Shown here: piece after piece, positions 24,246 to 33,639 of the stretch
Layout of the letters: each line of letters opens with the position of its first letter
Numbering within the stretch: the stretch's first letter is position 1
Source: Nitrosarchaeum koreense MY1
GTDB lineage: Archaea > Thermoproteota > Nitrososphaeria > Nitrososphaerales > Nitrosopumilaceae
Direction of reading: 5' to 3'
Assembly: GCF_000220175.1 (NCBI RefSeq)
Contig: NZ_AFPU01000001.1
Location: 310,001 to 374,000, forward strand
DNA: 64,000 nucleotides
Notes under the pieces: model-generated
Seen by the model: the letters and a program-made list of their open reading frames with translations, nothing else
What the model was told of the DNA's origin: nothing
The model's database searches: none
Program-made: the position numbers and the translations under genes

Positions 24246-24474
24246 TGCAAAAATTATTGTTGACGCAAAAGAAAAAACATTAGCAATTTTTGATTCAATA
24301 AACACTGATAACGATTTTTACCCAGAAAATCCTACAAAAACTAACATATCTTTTGATAAAAAAATTACAATATCTGTAGAATCTGATCATATGCCTCATT
24401 TAAGAGCAAATCTTAATTCAACTTTGAGATTAATTCAGGCAAGCTATGATTCTATTGAATCGGTAAAGATATAA
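24232..24474 (+). CDS. pcc1: KEOPS complex subunit Pcc1
   Basis: An 80-residue subunit of the KEOPS/EKC complex that makes t6A37 in tRNA. The C-terminal pattern HMPHLRANLNSTLRLIQASYDSIESV is typical. It dimerises and binds Kae1. Its start overlaps rpl37ae by 14 bases and the operon context agrees with other archaea. Confidence 0.9.
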   Translation: MSNFSAKIIVDAKEKTLAIFDSINTDNDFYPENPTKTNISFDKKITISVESDHMPHLRANLNSTLRLIQASYDSIESVKI

Positions 24475-24498
24475 TGAAATCCCAGAATTTGTATTAAC

Positions 24499-24930
24499 AT
24501 GTCAGCAGGACAAATGCCACCTTGGCTTCAAGAACAACTCATGAAGATGCAACAATCCCAACAAAATCTTCAATCTATAATGACACAAAAACAACATCTT
24601 GAGATGGAAAAAGTTGAAACTGAAAAGGCACTTGAGGAATTAAAAAAAGCAGCTGACGATGATAATGTATACAAACATGCTGGTTCTATTTTGATAAAGT
24701 CTACAAAAAAAGAACTAATCGATGAATTAGAAGAGCGAAAAGAAATGGCAAAAACACGTGCAACTGTTCTTGAAAAACAAGAATTAAGAATTAAAGAATC
24801 ACTCAAAGAACAAGAAGCAAAAATTACTGAAATGATGCGAGGCCCAGCTGCTGGTACTCAGCAACCAAAACCATCATCTGGAAGTACACAAATTCCAAAA
24901 CCACAACCAGACGATAATCCTAGAAAATAA
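24499..24930 (+). CDS. pfdB: Prefoldin beta subunit
   Basis: A 143-residue subunit of the hexameric chaperone prefoldin. Two coiled-coil arms (about residues 12-50 and 75-115) flank a beta-hairpin region with VYKHAGSILIKSTKKELIDELEERKE. A proline-rich, disordered tail of about 25 residues (PAAGTQQPKPSSGSTQIPKP) extends past the usual length of about 115-120. Confidence 0.94.
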   Translation: MSAGQMPPWLQEQLMKMQQSQQNLQSIMTQKQHLEMEKVETEKALEELKKAADDDNVYKHAGSILIKSTKKELIDELEERKEMAKTRATVLEKQELRIKESLKEQEAKITEMMRGPAAGTQQPKPSSGSTQIPKPQPDDNPRK

Positions 24931-24981
24931 CCATTATGTTCATTTCAAAAGGATATTAACAAATTAAGAAAATTACATTTA

Positions 24982-25668
24982 GTGAAACTAGAAAATTTAC
25001 GAATCATAGTAGATGAACGAGAACGTAAGAGTGGTATCCCTGACTTGCTTAAGTCTGTAGGTCTTAATCTTGAAATGAAGACTTTACCAATTGGAGATTA
25101 TATTGTTGCACCTGAAACTGTGGTGGAACGAAAAAGTATTCGTGATTTACTGTCTTCTGTTTTTGATGGTAGGCTTTTTGATCAATGCTCTAGACTAAAA
25201 GAACACTTTGAATTTCCAATAGTGCTGATGGAAGGAAATGTCGATGAAATCGAAGAGATTACTGACAACCCCATGATCTTTTATGGTGCATTATCGACAG
25301 TTGCTTTAGATTTTAAAATTCCAATAATTCCTACCCCCAGTGCAATGCATACTGCAAAATTGCTTGTTTCATTATGTTCTAGAACTGATGCGATTAAAGG
25401 ACCATATCTAAAAAAAATAAAAAAATCAACTGATCTAGAAAAACAACAATTATCTTCTCTTTGTAGTTTGCCAGGAGTTGGAGAGAAATTTGCAGTTAGG
25501 ATGCTTGAGAGGTTTGGAACCCCATTGAAAGTATTTACAGCTACTGCCAATGAACTTGCAAAAGTTGAGGGATTAGGGGATGCAAGAGCTAAAAAAATAA
25601 AAAAAGTACTTGAATCTCAAAGTAAACATCTAAAAAAATCAGATCAAAAAACTTTACATGATTCATGA
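24982..25668 (+). CDS. ERCC4-domain nuclease (XPF/Hef-like, helicase-less)
   Basis: A 228-residue structure-specific endonuclease. The nuclease motif is split as IVDERERKSGIPDLLKS, LPIGDYIVAPETVVERKSIRDLLSSV (GDY...ERK...D catalytic core). The C-terminal tandem helix-hairpin-helix has SLPGVGEKFAVRMLERFG and VEGLGDARAKKIKKVL. It lacks the helicase of euryarchaeal Hef, as in crenarchaeal XPF. The start is GTG. It probably acts with PCNA on forked DNA. Confidence 0.93.
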   Translation: MKLENLRIIVDERERKSGIPDLLKSVGLNLEMKTLPIGDYIVAPETVVERKSIRDLLSSVFDGRLFDQCSRLKEHFEFPIVLMEGNVDEIEEITDNPMIFYGALSTVALDFKIPIIPTPSAMHTAKLLVSLCSRTDAIKGPYLKKIKKSTDLEKQQLSSLCSLPGVGEKFAVRMLERFGTPLKVFTATANELAKVEGLGDARAKKIKKVLESQSKHLKKSDQKTLHDS

Positions 25669-25701
25669 TACTATTAAATAAATTAACAAATCTGTGTCGT
25701 T

Positions 25702-26460
25702 ATGCTAGTCTCAATAAGTTGGTTAAAAGATCATCTCTCTGACCAAGACATCATACTTTTAGACACTCGACCAAAAACTATGTTTTTGTATGGTCACATA
25801 CCAAAATCTCAATCACTTACAATAGATCAAGTAATTCAATTTGATCAATTCGGTTCTAATTTGGTCGCTGATGAAAATACAATTGCTGAACTTTTTGGCT
25901 CACTTGGAATTGATGATTCAAAGACTGTAATAATCATTGGAGACTCTATGGATCCATCTGCAGCTAGAATTGCATGGACTCTGCTTTATTTTGGACATGA
26001 AAAAACATTTTTGCTTGATGCAACTATTATGGACTTGAAAAAAAATGGATTTGAATTAACAAAGAAACCATTTACTTCACAACCTACAAAATTTATTCCA
26101 AAAATTAAATCTGAAATTCGTGTAGATGCTATACAACTTAAAGATAATTTGAGCAAATTTACAGTATTGGATGCAAGAACTCTTCAAGAGTTTATGGGAG
26201 GTCATATTCCACATTCAAAATTAATTCCATTTACTGATGGGATAGCATACGATGGAAAGTTGTTTCAAACAAGGGATTTTTTGGAAAGTCTTTTCTCTCA
26301 AAGTAATGTGTCAAAAGAGAATGAAATTGTATGTTATTGCATGCATGGACACAGGGCGTCAAGTTTGTTTTTACAATTAATGATTGCAGGTTATCAAAAC
26401 ATCAAGTTGTATGATGGATCATTTGTTGACTGGTATGGAAGGAGACTCTCCCTTGAGTAA
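25702..26460 (+). CDS. Two-domain sulfurtransferase (rhodanese)
   Basis: A 252-residue thiosulfate or mercaptopyruvate sulfurtransferase. The N-terminal domain (DIILLDTRPKTMFLYGHIPKS) is inactive. The C-terminal one has VLDARTLQEFMGGHIPHSK and the active-site loop VCYCMHGHRAS with the catalytic Cys. It runs convergently into nob1 with a 42-base overlap of coding ends. A second, different rhodanese lies at 27.8 kb. Confidence 0.92.
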   Translation: MLVSISWLKDHLSDQDIILLDTRPKTMFLYGHIPKSQSLTIDQVIQFDQFGSNLVADENTIAELFGSLGIDDSKTVIIIGDSMDPSAARIAWTLLYFGHEKTFLLDATIMDLKKNGFELTKKPFTSQPTKFIPKIKSEIRVDAIQLKDNLSKFTVLDARTLQEFMGGHIPHSKLIPFTDGIAYDGKLFQTRDFLESLFSQSNVSKENEIVCYCMHGHRASSLFLQLMIAGYQNIKLYDGSFVDWYGRRLSLE

Positions 26461-26925
26461 TTTTCTCTTTAGAGGAGTGCCGCACATTGGACACTCTTTT
26501 CCTGAAGTATGATTTGTGTGACATCCTGGGCAATAATGAACCCATTTTCCAACATCTTGAAAAGTATTTGTCATGATTGGTGATATCTTCAAACCAATGT
26601 TTTTTGCAACATTTGTAATTGCAAAATCGTCGGAAATAATTTCACCTTGCAAATTGATACACAGTGCAATTATTGAAATATCTTGCTTTGATAGCTGCGG
26701 AAAGTCTCCTGTTTCTTTGGCAGATGCAATTGCCGTATTTGTTGATTCTTTATCTGGATCCATTATTTTTAATCGATTAGTCTCTAAGAGAGTTCCAAGT
26801 GCATCCTCATTTTTTTTGATATGTTTTATCTCCTCGTATACTAGAGATGTTGTATAACAATCACTTGCTGACCCAAACGGGACTCCAGCATAAAATGCAC
26901 TCGCATCTAATATTCTAAAATCCAA
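26419..26925 (-). CDS. nob1: Nob1-type PIN endonuclease with zinc ribbon
   Basis: A 168-residue ribosome maturation nuclease that trims the 3' end of 16S rRNA. The PIN domain begins RILDASAFYAG (acidic Asp7) and includes ISDDFAITNVAKNIGL (acidic site). The C-terminal zinc ribbon is HYCPGCHTNHTSGKECPMCGTPL. It overlaps the NAD kinase gene by 11 bases and the rhodanese gene tail to tail by 42. Confidence 0.93.
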   Translation of the reverse strand: MDFRILDASAFYAGVPFGSASDCYTTSLVYEEIKHIKKNEDALGTLLETNRLKIMDPDKESTNTAIASAKETGDFPQLSKQDISIIALCINLQGEIISDDFAITNVAKNIGLKISPIMTNTFQDVGKWVHYCPGCHTNHTSGKECPMCGTPLKRKLLKGESPSIPVNK

Positions 26926-27730
26926 GTTTACTCATCTGTCTCAGTCCTCGTTTCTTCAATCTAACAAAGACTGCTGGTTTTCTATATTTCTTTATAGTTA
27001 TCGGTTCTCCATATCCTGCCGATTTTACTACCTGTGCATCCATTACTATACTACAGTCATGAGATGATATTATTTCTATTTTTTCATCTGGCACTACTAT
27101 TGATTCTAATCTGTAAACTGGAGCTACTGGTGTAATGATCAAAACATCCAAACTCTCATGTAGAATTGGACCGCCTAATGAAAAAGAGTGTCCAGTTGAT
27201 CCACTTGGAGTGGCAATTATTACTCCATCCATCTTCTGCTTTACAGTATCGTTTTGAAATTTTATCTCAATCTCGGCAGTTTTTGTAAGGTTTGTTCTAC
27301 AGATGTATATCTCATTTAATGCTGGTGGAAATTCTTTACCGCCACTTGAGGCCACTACTCTGGTTCGCTTATCTAAGAAGAACTTGTCTTTTAGAATTTT
27401 ATCAATTGCGTCATCTATCTCATCTATTGTTATCTCCGAAAGTATTCCTCTGTTTCCTCCTACGTTAATTGTTAGAATTGGAGTTTCATTTTCAAGATAT
27501 CTAAAAACTCTAAGAGTTGTACCATCTCCACCCAGAGTAACTACTAGATCGAGATCTTCTTTTTTTAATTCATCTAATGCCTCTACTTTTTTTGCACCTT
27601 CTACTTCTACTGGTGCAATTGTGTACACTTTGGATTTTCTTGCTAGAAACTTTTTTGTAATGACTCTTGCAGCATCTTCAGACTCTTTTGAACCTACTTT
27701 ACTTACCACTGCTACTTTCTGAAGTTTCAA
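26915..27730 (-). CDS. nadK: NAD kinase
   Basis: A 271-residue ATP/polyphosphate-dependent NAD kinase that makes NADP. Motifs are VVTLGGDGTTLRVFRYLE (the GGDGT signature, catalytic Asp) and GVIIATPSGSTGHSFSLGGPILH (NE/D and TGS loops). It shares an 11-base overlap with nob1 and they are probably co-transcribed. Confidence 0.96.
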   Translation of the reverse strand: MKLQKVAVVSKVGSKESEDAARVITKKFLARKSKVYTIAPVEVEGAKKVEALDELKKEDLDLVVTLGGDGTTLRVFRYLENETPILTINVGGNRGILSEITIDEIDDAIDKILKDKFFLDKRTRVVASSGGKEFPPALNEIYICRTNLTKTAEIEIKFQNDTVKQKMDGVIIATPSGSTGHSFSLGGPILHESLDVLIITPVAPVYRLESIVVPDEKIEIISSHDCSIVMDAQVVKSAGYGEPITIKKYRKPAVFVRLKKRGLRQMSKLGF

Positions 27731-27822
27731 CTAGTTCTACTAAATCTCATTTAGTTAAAAAGATATTTTTTATTTAATTTGTTGCAAAAACAAATAAGTA
27801 TGAATTCTATTTGTAAAATAAC

Positions 27823-28668
27823 ATGAATTACGCACATCCTGAAGTTTTAGTAGATACAGAGTGGGTATCAAAAAACCCTCCAAATACAAATAGAAAATTA
27901 GTTGAAGTTGACTATGATCCAGTAAACGGATATCAAAAAGGACACATTAAAGGAGCATCTTTAATTTGGTGGAAACGAGACATAAACGATCCTATTACTA
28001 GAGATATTATTAATAAAAAACAATTTGAGACATTAATGTCAAAAAATGGAATTACTGAAAACTCTGAAGTAATTCTTTATGGCGATTTCAATAATTGGTT
28101 TGCAGCATTTGTTTTTTGGGTTTTCAAATACTATGGCCATGAAAATATAAAAATTATGGACGGCGGTCGAAAAAAATGGGAACTAGAAAGCAAAGAATAC
28201 ACTACAGAAGAACCACCGATTCCTCAATCAACATACAAAGCACAACCTCCAGACGAAGGACTCCGAGCTTATCTGTTTGATGTTAGCAGAGCATTAGGAC
28301 GAGAAGATACTGTTATGGTGGATGTAAGATCTCCGAAAGAATTCTCTGGAGAAATTACAGCACCTCCAGAATATCCAATGGAACATGCACAACGTGGTGG
28401 ACATATCCCAAAGGCAAATAACATTCCTTGGGCAACTGCTGTAAACGATGCTGATGGCACATTCAAATCTGTAGAACAACTTAAACAAAATTATGAATCA
28501 AAAGGAGTCACTCCAGACAAAGATGTTATCTGCTATTGTAGAATTGGGGAGAGATCATCTCACAGTTGGTTTGTCTTAAAATATCTACTTGGCTACTCAA
28601 AGGTTAGAAATTATGATGGTTCCTGGACTGAATGGGGTAACATGATCGGAAATCCTGTGGAAAAATAA
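27823..28668 (+). CDS. Two-domain sulfurtransferase (thiosulfate sulfurtransferase)
   Basis: A 281-residue rhodanese. The N-terminal domain carries LVEVDYDPVNGYQKGHIKGASLIWWKRD; the C-terminal one has VMVDVRSPKEFSGEITAPPEYP and the active-site loop ICYCRIGERSSHSWF with the catalytic Cys. The CRIGERSSH loop is typical of thiosulfate sulfurtransferases. A small gene starts one base after its stop. Confidence 0.94.
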   Translation: MNYAHPEVLVDTEWVSKNPPNTNRKLVEVDYDPVNGYQKGHIKGASLIWWKRDINDPITRDIINKKQFETLMSKNGITENSEVILYGDFNNWFAAFVFWVFKYYGHENIKIMDGGRKKWELESKEYTTEEPPIPQSTYKAQPPDEGLRAYLFDVSRALGREDTVMVDVRSPKEFSGEITAPPEYPMEHAQRGGHIPKANNIPWATAVNDADGTFKSVEQLKQNYESKGVTPDKDVICYCRIGERSSHSWFVLKYLLGYSKVRNYDGSWTEWGNMIGNPVEK

Positions 28669-28669
28669 C

Positions 28670-28981
28670 TTGTCACTAGATCTCCCAGTACTTCAGACAG
28701 GATCATTTTATTTCATAAAAGATGGAGTGGGTAATTTTATTTTAGAAGACAAAACCAAACGAGGACTAACAGTAAAGGAGACATCCATTGATGAAAAACT
28801 ACATGTCACAGCCGATAAAGGCATGATTCATGACATGGATGGAATCGGACATTGGGTGGCTATTAGATGGTATTTTCCAAAAACCCAATTCAATCTCGTT
28901 AAAATTTCCGAGTACGCTGAAGCAATGGAAAAAAAGTATACTGAACTAAGAGAGCTTACTTGTCCTGACGACAGTGACTGA
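28670..28981 (+). CDS. Hypothetical protein, 103 aa
   Basis: A soluble 103-residue protein starting at a TTG one base after the rhodanese stop, so almost certainly co-transcribed and perhaps connected with sulfur transfer. It has a beta-rich N-terminal part (TGSFYFIKDGVGNFILEDKTKRG) and a helical C-terminus ending in ELTCPDDSD. No family was recognised. Confidence 0.7.
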   Translation: MSLDLPVLQTGSFYFIKDGVGNFILEDKTKRGLTVKETSIDEKLHVTADKGMIHDMDGIGHWVAIRWYFPKTQFNLVKISEYAEAMEKKYTELRELTCPDDSD

Positions 28982-29017
28982 TAACCTTTTTAAAGAAAAT
29001 CAATTCATAAAAACCAG

Positions 29018-29968
29018 ATGTCATTACTTTTAAAAGATCGCGTTTGGTCAATGGAAGCACCAACTGCAAAACGTGGGGTGTATCCTCTTCATGGATTCAA
29101 ACTTGGACTTTATAGATTACCAATTAAACTAGAAGACCCATTAGAGATTAAATCTGTACATGATGGTCTGAAAAAGGCATTTGAAATGGATGCATATGCC
29201 GATAGAATCTTTGCAACATATCGATGGAAAGAACAAAACATGAAAGATCCTGATGCAAAGGGATACGAAGAAGTAGAATTGTCTGTTACCGTTGAAATTG
29301 TTAGTGGCGAAGTGGTTGATATCATTTATCAAATTTTCCCAATTGAAAAATTTGGTGATCCAAATTGGGTTAAAGATTATAGAAAAAAGGCAGATCATTT
29401 TGCAAAGATGGTCATTGATACTATCTTGCGCAATACTATCTTGGCAGATAAGATGATTTCATATCTTGCAAAAGCTGAGAAACTTAATCATGCTCAAGCA
29501 ACACAAAGACTCGAAGATCTTACTCCTCTTGCAAAAATTGTTCTTAATGCTAAACCAAAAGCAACAGAAGCTAATGAAGATGAAATCGAAGAAGATGATG
29601 GTGCTGAAATTGAAATTCCAGATGGAGCAAAGCCTGGACCAATCGATGTTGCTTACAAATCAAAGATGAAACCATCTACTCCTTTTGATGCTAATGGATA
29701 TACAATCAAGACTTGGGGCCGAAAAGGAGCTAACAATGGAATACTTGGTGTATGGGGAGAGTTTGTCTCTGTTGATTATGATATTTGTATTGCCGATGGA
29801 GGATGTATAGAGGCATGTCCTGTTGGAGTCTATGAATGGTTTGATACCCCTGGTAATCCAGCATCTGAGAAAAAACCACTCATGTCAAAAGAACCTGATT
29901 GTATCTTTTGTCTTGCATGTGAAGGCGTTTGTCCACCACAAGCAATTAAGATCTTTGAGCAAAAATAA
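29018..29968 (+). CDS. Zinc-ferredoxin-like protein with a long N-terminal extension
   Basis: A 316-residue protein. The last 85 residues closely follow the Sulfolobus zinc-containing ferredoxin: LGVWGEFVSVDYDICIADGGCIEACPVGVYEWFDTPGNPASEKKP and then CIFCLACEGVCPPQAIKI, giving two Fe-S clusters. The His that follows LGV in the Sulfolobus protein, a zinc ligand as I recall it, is replaced by Trp. The N-terminal 220 residues are extra: a mixed domain with many aromatic residues and an acidic linker (EDEIEEDDGAEIEIPDG). It probably serves as electron carrier for the oxoacid oxidoreductases. Confidence 0.85.
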   Translation: MSLLLKDRVWSMEAPTAKRGVYPLHGFKLGLYRLPIKLEDPLEIKSVHDGLKKAFEMDAYADRIFATYRWKEQNMKDPDAKGYEEVELSVTVEIVSGEVVDIIYQIFPIEKFGDPNWVKDYRKKADHFAKMVIDTILRNTILADKMISYLAKAEKLNHAQATQRLEDLTPLAKIVLNAKPKATEANEDEIEEDDGAEIEIPDGAKPGPIDVAYKSKMKPSTPFDANGYTIKTWGRKGANNGILGVWGEFVSVDYDICIADGGCIEACPVGVYEWFDTPGNPASEKKPLMSKEPDCIFCLACEGVCPPQAIKIFEQK

Positions 29969-30021
29969 GTAAATTATTTTGCAACTATAAATAGCGACTA
30001 AACATTTTGTCAAATTAGAAG

Positions 30022-32064
30022 ATGGTCCTTAATCCATTTAACGTATTTGTTTTTGATCTGTTTATAATATCTGCCATTATTATTACTGCATACACTTGTA
30101 ACTTTTACTATCTTACATATCTCTCAATAAAACGAAAAGTAAATCCTACAACAATAGAAATAGGAACGCCTACAATTACCATTCAACTTCCAATCTATAA
30201 TGAAAAATATGTTGCAAAGAGACTAGTCGATGCAGTTTGTGCAATGGATTATCCAAAAGACAAGATGGTGATAATGGTTCTTGATGATTCAGATGATGAT
30301 ACTGTAGAACTTTTGTTTGATGTCGTTAATACATACAAAAAACAAGGATTTCAAATTGAACACATTAGACGCGGTACAAGAAAAGGGTACAAGGCAGGTG
30401 CTTTGAAATACGCAATGGAGATTACTGATACTGAATATGTAGCCATCTTTGATGCTGATTTTATTCCACCCAACTGGTTTCTCAAAAAAGCAATACCTCA
30501 TTTTGTAAAGCCCAACATTGGACTAGTTCAATGTCGTTGGGGTCATGTAAATGAAAATTATTCTGCAATTACACAAGCACAAGCACTTAGTCTTGATTTT
30601 CATTTTCTAATTGAACAAAAAGCAAAAAGCAATTCTAATTTATTTATGAACTTTAATGGAACTGCAGGAATTTGGAGAACTGATTGTATCTCTGATGCAG
30701 GAGGTTGGCATACTGCCACACTTGTTGAAGATCTTGATTTGAGCTACAGAGCTCAAATGAAAGGTTGGAAATGTCTCTTCTTGCCAGACATTGTAGTTAA
30801 CGCTGAACTACCAGCTCAAATGAATGCAGCAAAAAGGCAACAATTCCGATGGGCAAAAGGTTCGATTCAATGCGCCATTAAATTATTGACAGACATTGCA
30901 CTAAAACGAAAAATTGGAATCGAAGCAAAAATTCAGGCATTTGTACAGCTAACTCGTCACATTGTTTATCCTTTAATGCTTATTCAATTTCTCACATTGC
31001 CTGTTCTTTTAGCTTCTAACATGAATCTCTATTTGGTTAGTTTTATTCCCGCTTTGACAATTGCTACATATCTTGCAATGGGTCCAGGTGCATACATTAT
31101 GATAATTCAAAGTATGTACCATAAGTCTTGGAAATCAAAAGTGAAAATTTTACCAGCACTACTTGTTTACAATGCAGGAATGTCTGTCAATAATAGCGTA
31201 GCAGTGTTTGATGCTATCTTTGGAAAAAAGAATGAATTTCTAAGGACTCCTAAATATGGAATTGTTACCAAAAAAGACAACTGGAAAGACAAGTCATACA
31301 ATTTACCATTTACAAAAACAACTCTTCTTGAGATATTTTTTGGTGTTTATGGTCTGATGGGAATTTTAATTTCAATTTTTTCAAACAACCCTGTATTTGC
31401 TCCTATCATTGGGTTGCAAACCGTCGGATTTTTCTACATCTCTTTTATGAGTCTCTCTCATACAAGTTTTAAAAGAAATAAATCACTCAACGTTCCTGCT
31501 TTAACCAAGAAAGAGAAAATGGAAAAAAGAACATACCAATTAGCAATGATTGGAGTACTTGGAATCATAGTCTTTGGAGCGTTTATGTCAATTAATGGCT
31601 ACCATGCCGATGTTTATCCACTTGATAGGATACGTGGAAACTTGGATGGAATAATCGGCTCAGCTGATCCAGAGGCCATTAAAATTCATTTAACTGCCAT
31701 TAAACAAGACCTGGCAATTGTTATGGAGAAATTACCTGAAAGTAAAAACCCAGTCTGGGTATTTCCAACAGAATCTACAAACTTCCTTCGAATAGATCGT
31801 GATGTTGAAAACATGCTTGCAACTGCTCAAACACTTACAACCGTTTCTCCAGATAGTGCAGCATTTCAAACTGGTATGACTAACATAGGTGAACGCTCTT
31901 TATCTATTCGTCAAAATATTATGGATGCAACTCCATACATGTTTGTCAGCATTTCTAATATCATATTTAGTACAATGTGGATAGCTGCAATTTTAGGAAT
32001 ATTTGCAATTCTTAAACGAAAGAAAGATCAACTAAATACATTTGATGAAGTACCAGGCGTCTAA
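30022..32064 (+). CDS. Membrane family-2 glycosyltransferase (cellulose/mannan synthase-like)
   Basis: A 680-residue processive-type GT2 enzyme. N-terminal membrane helix at about 10-32; catalytic domain with VLDDSDDD, FDADFIPPNW (DxD), GGWHTATLVEDLDLSYR and RQQFRWAKGS (QxxRW). Several C-terminal helices follow (about residues 315-335, 345-370, 435-480, 515-535 and 655-675). The extracellular region near 540-640 is unusual, with a helical pattern. The product is likely a surface polysaccharide; the sugar cannot be read. It ends in a 4-base overlap with the convergent coiled-coil gene. Confidence 0.88.
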   Translation: MVLNPFNVFVFDLFIISAIIITAYTCNFYYLTYLSIKRKVNPTTIEIGTPTITIQLPIYNEKYVAKRLVDAVCAMDYPKDKMVIMVLDDSDDDTVELLFDVVNTYKKQGFQIEHIRRGTRKGYKAGALKYAMEITDTEYVAIFDADFIPPNWFLKKAIPHFVKPNIGLVQCRWGHVNENYSAITQAQALSLDFHFLIEQKAKSNSNLFMNFNGTAGIWRTDCISDAGGWHTATLVEDLDLSYRAQMKGWKCLFLPDIVVNAELPAQMNAAKRQQFRWAKGSIQCAIKLLTDIALKRKIGIEAKIQAFVQLTRHIVYPLMLIQFLTLPVLLASNMNLYLVSFIPALTIATYLAMGPGAYIMIIQSMYHKSWKSKVKILPALLVYNAGMSVNNSVAVFDAIFGKKNEFLRTPKYGIVTKKDNWKDKSYNLPFTKTTLLEIFFGVYGLMGILISIFSNNPVFAPIIGLQTVGFFYISFMSLSHTSFKRNKSLNVPALTKKEKMEKRTYQLAMIGVLGIIVFGAFMSINGYHADVYPLDRIRGNLDGIIGSADPEAIKIHLTAIKQDLAIVMEKLPESKNPVWVFPTESTNFLRIDRDVENMLATAQTLTTVSPDSAAFQTGMTNIGERSLSIRQNIMDATPYMFVSISNIIFSTMWIAAILGIFAILKRKKDQLNTFDEVPGV

Positions 32065-33578
32065 GAAATATTTAATTCGGTTCTAATTTCATCTACAGCT
32101 CTAATCCCATAAATATCTCTGATTTGTTGAATTCTAATTGATTCTTTTAACAGTTCCTTACCAATTGCATTTGTTAGAATCGTAAAGATGTCACTAAATC
32201 TGACTTCCCATTTATCTGCACAATCTAAAATTTTACTTACTGCCCACTGTCTTACTTCATGTGGTAATGGAATCTTTTCTCCTGCTTCTATTGACAATCT
32301 ATCAAATAAATTGATTATCTCGGCAGTTTGTGTTGCCATATTCTCAAGATCTTTTGAATCCCCATACTTTGATTCTGCATGCATTCTGATGTTTGATTGA
32401 TATTCTGACAGCTTTAGTAATGCCATCACTTCTTTTGATGATTCACTAGATGCTTTACTTGTAGTGCTTTTTACCTGTTGCATCTCTTCAAAGATCTTAT
32501 CTGATTTTTTATGAAACTCTGCAGTTGATGCGTCTTGTCGTTTTAAAATATCTGAGACTGAAGAAATTTTTTCCTCTATTTTGTCTGTCTTTTCAAAAAC
32601 ATTCTTTTTGAAATTTGAAAAATCTTCTTGGACTGATTTTAATCCCTCTCCTACAAATGCCGTAGAATCTGCTCTATGTGATAATGAATTAATTTCAGTC
32701 TCAATTTTATCTATTTTTCCAGATATATTTTTAATAGAATTTATGCTCAAATTAGACGCAGAATCAGCATTTCCTGCAATAGTGGTGAATTGTTGCTTTA
32801 ATCCCTCAATGACTCCTCCCAAAGAATCAATCTTGGCAGCTTTGCCTGCAACTGCATCAATTGCAATTTTAATTGCATCTAACTCTGTTCTGAGTTTTGA
32901 TGCCGAATTTACATCATCTTTTATTTTTCCCAACTCTTGATTCAAGCTGGTTATCACTTGTGATGACACATCGATATTTCCAGTTTTTTTGGTTACTTCC
33001 TCAATACTGTTTTTTAGATTGTCAATCTCATTACCGATGTTTGATAATGAATCTGTTTTTCCAGCTACTTTTCTAAGATCATCTCTTACTTCGTCAATTC
33101 TTTGTGCAATTTTTATTATCATCTGTGAATTATTTCTCATAGAATTCATACTATCTTCTACTTGCTGGGCTAACTCTAGTGTTTTTGGAGATGATTTTTG
33201 TAATTCATTTATTTTGTGTACTTCTTCTTGGAGTCTAACTGTTTGCTCATTAATTTTTGTAATTATATTAGCTTGAGTTCTTACTTGATTTAGTCCTGCG
33301 AAAAGTTTCTGTGTATCATCTTCTAAAATGTTAATTTGTTTTGATTGTTTTTGTATATTTTCTAATGTCTGTGCTAAAGTATCAATCATTCCTTTCATTG
33401 ATACAAGTACCTTCTGATTATCGCCGAAAATTTTTGACATTACTTTGATTTCTTTTTGTAATGCTTTACTCGAATCTGTCACCGATGATACTTTCTTTAA
33501 GATTGCTGCGGGTGTTGGTTCACGTTTTACGGCTTTTTTTGAAACTTTATCTGCTTTCTTTGCATCCTTTGCAGCCAT
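32061..33578 (-). CDS. Long coiled-coil protein
   Basis: About 505 residues, almost entirely heptad-patterned helix (for example LAQTLENIQKQSKQINILEDD, then IDEVRDDLRKVAGK). The Lys-rich N-terminus (AAKDAKKADKVSKKAVKRE) suggests contact with nucleic acid or membrane. The central part repeats a module of about 30-40 residues with the pattern NSASKLRTELDAIKIAIDAVAGKA. No ATPase head, signal peptide or membrane segment is seen, so it is not an SMC protein. The ATG at 33578 sits 30 bases after a TTTTTTAA box; an ATG 12 bases upstream at 33590 is the alternative. Confidence 0.8.
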   Translation of the reverse strand: MAAKDAKKADKVSKKAVKREPTPAAILKKVSSVTDSSKALQKEIKVMSKIFGDNQKVLVSMKGMIDTLAQTLENIQKQSKQINILEDDTQKLFAGLNQVRTQANIITKINEQTVRLQEEVHKINELQKSSPKTLELAQQVEDSMNSMRNNSQMIIKIAQRIDEVRDDLRKVAGKTDSLSNIGNEIDNLKNSIEEVTKKTGNIDVSSQVITSLNQELGKIKDDVNSASKLRTELDAIKIAIDAVAGKAAKIDSLGGVIEGLKQQFTTIAGNADSASNLSINSIKNISGKIDKIETEINSLSHRADSTAFVGEGLKSVQEDFSNFKKNVFEKTDKIEEKISSVSDILKRQDASTAEFHKKSDKIFEEMQQVKSTTSKASSESSKEVMALLKLSEYQSNIRMHAESKYGDSKDLENMATQTAEIINLFDRLSIEAGEKIPLPHEVRQWAVSKILDCADKWEVRFSDIFTILTNAIGKELLKESIRIQQIRDIYGIRAVDEIRTELNIS

Positions 33579-33639
33579 ATCAATTAACATTACAATATGA
33601 TGTTAAAAAAGTTAGGTGTAAAATAAAAAATGTAATGAG

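Noticed and set aside
24982-25668. A full Hef helicase-nuclease
   Set aside because: Only the ERCC4 nuclease and HhH domains are present; there is no helicase domain upstream in frame.
27303-27722. A 139-codon plus-strand open frame opposite the NAD kinase gene
   Set aside because: It is a complementary shadow of nadK, Ser/Thr/Phe-rich with no family resemblance, while nadK shows all its motifs.
32581-32940. A 119-codon plus-strand frame opposite the coiled-coil gene
   Set aside because: Antisense of a heptad-repeat gene commonly stays open; the product is Phe/Ser-rich with no motif.
32061-33578. SMC/Rad50-like ATPase or a chemotaxis-type signalling protein
   Set aside because: No Walker motifs, hinge, membrane helix or HAMP domain were found; only coiled-coil patterning is supported.
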